33,992 bases of DNA from Baffinella frigidus. Lineage: Eukaryota; Cryptophyceae; Cryptomonadales; Baffinellaceae. Both the position numbers and the translations under genes were made by a program. The stretch lies in the NCBI GenBank assembly GCA_026770585.1, contig MU646327.1:333150-367141 (forward strand), read 5' to 3'. Every line of letters begins with the position of its first letter. Positions within the stretch are counted from its first letter, which is position 1. Below are positions 28,824-33,992 of the stretch, in pieces. Below the pieces are notes generated by a model. It made no database searches and was not told where the DNA came from. It worked only from the letters and a program-made list of their open reading frames with translations.

Positions 28824-31800
28824 TTAGTACTCGTTGGTCCACGGGCGCAGAAGGTCCGCTGTGGAGTCATGTCCCTCGTCCTCGGCGTGCTCGAGCGCTG
28901 TCCATCCGGGGTATGTCCAGATCTTGTCCTCCCCGGCGCCGACCTGGTTCAGGATTTGGGGTTTAGGGTTTGGGGTTTGGGGTTAAGGGTTTGGGGTTAA
29001 GGGTTAAGGGTTTAGGGATTAGGGTTTAGAGTTTAGGGTTCAGGGTTTAGGATTTGGGGTTTAGGGGTTCGGGTTTAGGGTTTAGGGTTTAGGGTTTAGG
29101 GTTTAGGGTTTAGGGTTTAGGGTTTAGGGTTTAGGGTTTAGGGTTTAGGGTACAGGGTTTAGGGTGTAGGGTTCAGACCGCGCACGCGGGCATCTCGTTG
29201 ATCGCCTGCCACCCGAACACAAAATTTAATCGCGTTATTCCAGAAGGTTCCAGAAAGTTATTCCAGAAGGTTCCAGAAAGTTCCAGGGAAAATGCAGACT
29301 GCAACCCCCCGCATGGCCTGGCTTTTTCACTCAGCCACATGACACTGTGCGGACTAGCGTGGGATAGGCCCGCCTCGGGAGCTGTTGAAGATGTTGGATG
29401 GACTAGATTGATTTCTTCACTCAGGAAGAAACAACCTTCACGCAGCAGCAGTTTTTCATGGCAAGACGGTGCCTCAAGCGCGCAGGCGCTGTGCAGCTTT
29501 CGGAACGCAAGTCAGGGCAGGAGGGGCAGTTGGGGGTGTGGAGATTGGGGATTGGGGATTGGAGATTGGGGTTTGGGGTTTGGTGATTGGGGTTTGGGGT
29601 TTGGGGTTCGGGGTTCAGGGTTCGGGGTTTGGGGTTCGGGGTTCGGGGTTCGGGTTCGGGGTTTGGGGTTCGGGGTTTGGGGTTCGGGGTTTGGGGTTTG
29701 GGGTTTGCCTCGCGCAGCCCCGGCACGTCGTCAACCTGCTCGAGAGGAAAGTCACGTCACCCTCCCGAGGATCGCACCCACCATGCCCACCAGCCACCCG
29801 AAGTGAACCAAAACAAACGTTCATTTCCCCTGCAGAGTAAAGGCCGAGCCTTAAGTCTGAAGGGGGAATCAACTTTCTCGGCCTTGAGTCTGCAGGGGAA
29901 ATCAAGTTTGGCCATCCTTCGATTCGGTTCTCTTCAGGTGGTTGGTTGTGCCCGCCACGTACTCCCTCCCGACGAGGCTCTCTTTTTGTTGTCTAGGTCC
30001 GAAACGTCCAGCGTCGGGGTGTCGCATGCGAGTTAGGGGTTATAATTTGGGGGTTGGGGTTTAGGGTGCAGTGTTTCGCTCTCGGCTCGCTCATGGCATC
30101 CCATGGCGGGTGCCTCAATTCAGCCTCTCTGGGTACGCAGTCAGCCCGGTGCATATATGGCATATGTCATATGCCGTTCTGGTGAAAACCCTGCCGGGGT
30201 CAGTCGGGAGTTTTGCTTGGACTCTTCTCGCGAAGAAGTTGCCTACATCCACTCGAGGCTGGAAAGGGGAGCATTTTAAATGTGGGTTTGTTAAATTTAG
30301 TACCAGTCACGGGCAGGCTTGGTCACGTATCTAACAGATTTCTGTCAGATACGTGACCAAACGCCTTTATTTGTGTGAAAATTACTACACACCTCATTTT
30401 TTTCTTCACTTGTAAAAGAACCCCTGTTTTAAAATAGTCACGCTTCTAGCCTCGAGTGGATGTGTTGACTGCGGTGCCGCGAGTAGATGGGACACGTGCT
30501 CTCTGGGCCTCGCATCTGCCTTCTTGCAAAGCAAGACCCCCCCTCGCCGATTCTGCTGAGTTCCTCCGCACCAGAAGGGGTGATGCTTGAAAAAAATCAG
30601 GGCCTTGCTTTTCTAAAAAAGGCCATCCTGCAGAATGATTCCCAGAGTCCGCCTATTGTGGTCCTCAAAAGTCCTCAAACCCTGAAGGACCCACAGGGCC
30701 GCACCTCAGGTTTGCAGGGATAGTCCTTGATGTGGGCGGCTCGAAACAAAGCAGGGCCATCCTTCATAATGAGTTCCAGTGTCCTATGGTGGGCGGTCTC
30801 AGGCCCGAAAGGACCTGCAGGACCGCACCTCAGGTTTTGCAGGGATAGTCCTTGATGTACGCGTCTTGCAACAGAGCAGGGCCATCCTTCATAATGAGTT
30901 CCAGAGTCCGCCTATCATGGAAGGTCTCAAACCCTAAAGGAGCGCACCTCAGGTTTGCAGGGGTAGTCCTTGATGTGGGCGTCGGCCCCGCGCTGGATCA
31001 GCAGATCACACATCTTCGTGTGTCCTTGCCCTGCGAGATAGAGTCACCAGAGTCAGAGTCAAGAGTCCCCATCAAGAGAAATATGTTCCCAGGAGCCACC
31101 CGCAAGAAAAAAACATACCTAGATCCGAAAACGTCGCAGATCTTCGTGTGCCCTTGCCCTGCGAGATAGAGTCACCAGAGTCAGAGTCAAGAGTCACCAG
31201 CAAGAGAAATATGTCCCTGGGAGTCACCCGCAAGAGATAAACATACCTAGGTCCGAAAACGTCAGATCTTCGTGTGCCCTTGCCCTGCAATGTGTTGATC
31301 CGGGGACATTTAATTTAAAAGGAAATGAATCCCCATTTGTTCATAGGAGTTGGACGAAGGTTAATTATGGCCCTACGTAAATTTAATTAGGAACAGCACC
31401 CGGTTTGATGGGCCATTCTCTTTTAGATTAACATGCTCCCGGATGATTGTCCCTAGGGAGTCACCAGCAAGAGAAATATGTCCCTAGGCGTCACCCGCAA
31501 GAGATAAATTTAACTAGGTCCGCAACGTCGATAATGTCTTTGCCCTGCGCGCGCCACCCCGGCGTGCCCGTCAGCGAGACACGCCTCTCCATCATCTCCC
31601 GCGGCTGTGCGTGAGATACCATCGTCCTGCATCACATTTCACGGAGGTGAAAAGGGGGCGCAGGCGGGGGGCAACCTGCAGCCTGGTGGAGCGGGGTGCG
31701 CCCGCCAACGACGTCCTGGTGGTTGACCTTGGCGCCAGCGTCCAGGAGGACCGTGGCGGCCTCCACCTGCCCGTCGAAGGCCGCGCGGTGCAGCGCCGAG

Positions 31801-32475
31801 AACCCTCCCCAGTCCACGTGGTGCACGTCCGCCCCGGCCTGCTCGCGGCCGATGATCAGGGGGCTGGTGCTCGAACCGCGGTGATCGCAGCACGGGGCGA
31901 CCTAGCCCCAGCCGCCTACCCAAGTGCCGGCCGCCTACCTAGTGCCGGCCGCCTACCAAGAGTGCTGGGTAAGTGTGCTTGGGAAGTGTGCTTGGTACGT
32001 GTGCTTGGTAAGCGGGCTTGGTAAGCGGGCGGCACTTGGTGAGCGGCTCCGCGCAGAACGGGGCTATGCAAGACGGCGAGCGGCAGTTCGTGTCACCCCG
32101 TACCTGGAGGAGCTCCTTGATTGCGTCCGGGTCGCCGCACTCCGCCGCATCGCCCAGCTTGGTGTTGAGCGGGACCTCCTGGTTCGCAGTGGACCGAAAG
32201 TCCGGCTGCAGGTTGTACCCGCACTCTCTCCAGCGATCCGTGTTGCTCTTGAATCCCCCGCGCAGCCGCATCGCCCCGTCGCGGCCCACGCATTCAGCAG
32301 CGGCTCCGGGCGGCCGCCGTGTGGAAGCCAATTCAGCACTTCCCCGAGCCTGCAGCGCCCCGTGCGCTTCCGCCTCAGGGCGAGCCCCTCCTCCGGCTGG
32401 AGCGGCGGCACCGCAGCTTCCGCACCCCGATCCCGCCAGCGCGAGAAGGGCCAGCGACCTGAGCCGCCGAGACAT
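28824..32475 (-). CDS. Ankyrin-repeat protein with N-terminal targeting sequence
   Basis: Resolved exons on the minus strand: 32104-32475, 31676-31838, 30948-31030, 29709-29735, 29179-29205 and 28824-28943 (TAA stop). The first three join in phase 0, 1, 0. One more coding piece near 29975-30030 (TPTLDVSDLDNKKR) belongs between the third and fourth, but I find no AG acceptor for it. Residues 1-20 are a signal peptide-like stretch (MSRRLRSLALLALAGSGCGS), followed by an Ala/Gly-rich region and an MRLRGG motif at 69-74. Ankyrin repeats start near residue 105: LGDAAECGDPDAIKELLQAG, then WGGFSALHRAAFDGQVEAAT, then GGRTPLHQAAGQGHTKMCDL. A final repeat is GWTALEHAEDEGHDSTADLL. Ankyrin repeats bind proteins; the partner is unknown. 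One intron uses a GC donor (GAG|gcaaac after 29709). The ATG lies 124 bases from the divergent ALDH gene. Confidence 0.8.
28955..29176. repeat. Heptamer array filling an ankyrin-gene intron
   Basis: Intron 28944-29178. Sense strand GTCTGAACCCTACACCC at the donor side; C-rich sense. Confidence 0.95.
29540..29706. repeat. Heptamer array, TTTGGGG/TTCGGGG
   Basis: Reaches the GC donor of exon 29709-29735 (sense GCAAACCCCAAACCCC). Confidence 0.95.
29824..29901. repeat. Inverted repeat TTTCCCCTGCAG
   Basis: TTTCCCCTGCAGAGTAAAGG pairs with CCTTGAGTCTGCAGGGGAAA across a short centre. Confidence 0.85.
29975..30030 (-). CDS. Probable missing exon piece of the ankyrin gene, splice sites unresolved
   Basis: The minus strand reads TPTLDVSDLDNKKRAS, which fits the start of an ankyrin repeat (TPLxxA position) and falls between the exon ending DYPCKPE and the one beginning VDDVPGLRE. 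No AG dinucleotide lies between the upstream heptamer-like tract and this stretch, and no donor gives the phase needed. It may use an unusual acceptor, contain a sequencing error, or be a decaying copy. Confidence 0.4.
30071..30690. other. Intron stretch without recognised exon
   Basis: Between ankyrin exons. Contains the hairpin GGTCACGTATCT..AGATACGTGACC at 30321-30358, whose arm also occurs at 2539-2580. Nothing coding seen. Confidence 0.5.
30701..30866 (-). repeat. Two echoes of the 3' edge of exon 30948-31030
   Basis: KDYPC..PE|GTGCGG-type ends at 30701-30740 and 30823-30866 (GCACCTCAGGTTTTGCAGGG), with AGCAGGGCCATCCTTCATAA between. Tandem unit about 125 bp. Confidence 0.85.
31133..31290 (-). 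repeat. Two echoes of the 5' edge of exon 30948-31030
   Basis: CAGGGCAAGGGCACACGAAG after a TCGCAG-like acceptor recurs at 31133-31170 and 31262-31290, with GAGTCACCAGAGTCAGAGTC between. A faint third copy is near 31515-31553. Confidence 0.85.
31839..32103 (-). repeat. Short tandem repeats in first intron of the ankyrin gene
   Basis: GTGCCGGCCGCCTACC appears about three times, and GTGTGCTTGGTA about five times, between exons 31676-31838 and 32104-32475. Confidence 0.7.
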
Positions 32476-32599
32476 CGGATCCTCTATGAAGTGTTCAGTC
32501 CTGGTTGCCTTTTGCTGCTCTCGTCACGACGCAACTCGGTGAGTGAGTTCTCGGAGAGGGCGCATCTCGATCACTCGATCACTCAGAAACAAAATCACC
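32476..32599. promoter_or_regulatory. Bidirectional promoter region (ankyrin / ALDH)
   Basis: 124 bases between divergent ATGs. It contains a duplicated GATCACTC (CGATCACTCGATCACTC). No TATA box was recognised. Inferred from gene orientation. Confidence 0.5.
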
Positions 32600-33657
32600 A
32601 TGGACGCCAAGGAGACCGTCCGCGAGCTCAGGCAGACGTTCAAGAGCGGCGTCACCAAGTTCCCCCCTGCCCTCCACCCTCTGTCGCCAAGCCTTCACCA
32701 TGGTCTAGTTGCGAGTGTCCTCCCCCCCTTACGTTCCTGTGGCATGCAAAACACCGCGGTCGCTCTCTGACGCTGTGCTGGTCCGCGCAGGCCGTACGCT
32801 TGGCGCATCGCGCAGATTCAGGCGGTGTGCCGTCTCGTCAAGGAGAATGAGAGCGAAATCGTAGAATCGCTGGCCGTCGACAATGGCAAGCCCACCCTGG
32901 AGGCTGAGGTGAGAACTCTTCGTGGTTTGGGTGTTTTTCATGCAAGGGTCGCTGGCGCTTTCCGCTGCGAGACTTTGTGGGAAGTCGGTGCTGTGCACTC
33001 GAAGTGTCAAACGCGACCGATCCTCGAAACGCGCACAGTACTGAGTTGCAGCCACCTCCCTCTCTGCAGATCTCAGAAATCGTGAATACCCTGAAAGAGG
33101 CGGACGCTATGATCGCTGGCCTCCGCTCGTGGATGGCGCCGGAGCCTGCCGCGCCCAACGCCCTCCTGGTGCCCTGCAGCGCCGAGATTCGCCGCGAACC
33201 CTTCGGCGTCTGTCTCATCATGGGCCCGGTGAGAAACCCCATCCGATAGGCGCACTTACAGATTCGTGGGAAGGGTGGGGGCGTATTGCTTTGATGTCCG
33301 AGCTCGATGTTGGGAAGGTGCTGGCATGGTTTGTCCCTTCCCCCCCCGGCAATTGCAACGCCAGTCGATCGCCCTCCCCCGCCCCTCTCTTCCGCATTCG
33401 CAGCATCAAGTTTCCCTCACCGCTACCAGCTCAATAACGCCCCCTCTTCCCCCACAGTCGAACTACCCCTGGATGCTGGTCCTGAAGCCGCTCCTTGGCG
33501 CGCTCGCCGGCGGCAACTGCGCCGTCCTCAAGCCATCCGAGATGTGCGAAGCGACCGCCGTCTCGATGAAGCGGCTCATCGGACAGTACCTCGACCCGTC
33601 CGCCGTGCGCGTCCTCGAGGGGGGGATCGCCGAGACGCAGGCCATGCTCAAAGAGAA
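32600..33657 (+). CDS. Aldehyde dehydrogenase, ALDH3 class, 3' part outside the window
   Basis: Exons 32600-32658, 32791-32908, 33070-33228 and 33458-33657 join in phase and give the first 178 residues of a family usually 450-500 long. It begins MDAKETVRELRQTFKSGVTK and continues PYAWRIAQIQ, as ALDH3 enzymes do (RxxFxSGxTxPxxWRxxQL). The Rossmann cofactor region is clear: FGVCLIMGPSNYPWMLVLKP, then LLGALAGGNCAVLKPSE, then EGGIAETQAMLKEK. The catalytic Glu and Cys would be on later exons. These enzymes oxidise fatty and aromatic aldehydes to acids with NAD(P)+, often at the ER membrane. The junction AA|GT in exon 1 is needed to restore the K-P-Y-x-W-R motif. The first three introns are short (132, 161 and 229 bases) and free of heptamers; the fourth opens into a CCCTAAA/CCCTACA array at the window edge. 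Confidence 0.93.
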
Positions 33658-33857
33658 GTCGTCCCCCGCCCCCACGCGCCCCACGCGCCCCTGCCACTCC
33701 GCCTTCCCTCTGGAACTGTCCAGATGGAAGACAGTCACCTGTCATACTCGACGTTTCTTTTGTTCGACTCCCACGGTGAAAGTTAACTCAGCACAGAATC
33801 ACTATATCAGAATTATGTATGTGCAACACCCGCCGACTCGCCCTGGCACGCTGACGC

Positions 33858-33992
33858 CCTAAACCCTGAACCCTAAACCCTAAACCCTAAACCCTAAACC
33901 CTAAACCCTAAACCCTACACCCTACACCCTACACCCTACACCCTACACCCCAAACCCTAAACCCTAGACCCTAAACCCTAAACCCTACACCC
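33858..33992. repeat. Heptamer array, CCCTAAA/CCCTACA, at the window edge
   Basis: In ALDH intron 4, plus strand C-rich, as the gene. Continues past the window. Confidence 0.95.

Noticed and set aside
29198-30036. Open frames rich in GFGVWGLGFG and PNPKPQTPN
   Set aside because: Translations of TTTGGGG arrays in an intron.
31611-32850. Plus-strand ORFs opposite the ankyrin exons
   Set aside because: Ankyrin repeats on the minus strand explain the region; the ALDH start at 32600 lies in another frame.

Overview
This looks like nuclear DNA of a unicellular eukaryotic alga. The evidence is GC-rich exons, many spliceosomal introns, signal-peptide proteins, an ALDH3-class gene, and interstitial plant/algal-type telomere heptamers (TTTAGGG and variants) everywhere outside exons. 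A cryptophyte (Guillardia/Baffinella-like) is my best guess, from memory of heptamer-rich intron translations in such genomes; this is inference and no marker gene confirms it. Nothing here is prokaryotic: no operons, no CRISPR array, no rRNA or tRNA recognised.

Six or seven spliced genes can be rebuilt by joining short open exons whose intron phases agree. (1) Minus strand, 7604 down to beyond position 1: an ER/secretory protein with two thioredoxin-fold (PDI-like) domains. (2) Plus strand, 7719 to at least 11501: an unrecognised membrane-anchored protein that runs into a 940-base assembly gap. (3) Minus strand, 22562 to 12696: a 16-exon, 546-residue coiled-coil protein, apparently complete. 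(4) Plus strand, 23346-24506: a large first exon of unknown function, followed by exons at 26367-26458 and 27813-28056 that encode a MIB/HERC2-like domain, perhaps of the same gene. (5) Minus strand, 32475 to 28824: a secreted or targeted ankyrin-repeat protein. (6) Plus strand, 32600 to beyond the window: an ALDH3-type aldehyde dehydrogenase. The genes form three head-to-head pairs (7604/7719, 22562/23346, 32475/32600). They share no obvious pathway.

Three features of the non-coding part stand out. First, telomere-like heptamer arrays fill many introns and are always oriented so that the pre-mRNA carries the C-rich strand (CCCTAAA type), whichever strand the gene is on. Several introns are almost nothing but such an array, running from donor to acceptor. 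Second, the introns carry about twenty diverged partial copies of the neighbouring exon's edge including the splice junction (3' edge copies downstream, 5' edge copies upstream). I call these exon-edge echoes; they suggest repeated tandem duplication across splice junctions. Third, about one in six inferred introns needs a GC donor. The rest of the intronic space holds many short inverted-repeat (MITE-like) elements of several families, minisatellites and (TTC)n tracts. No transposase was seen.
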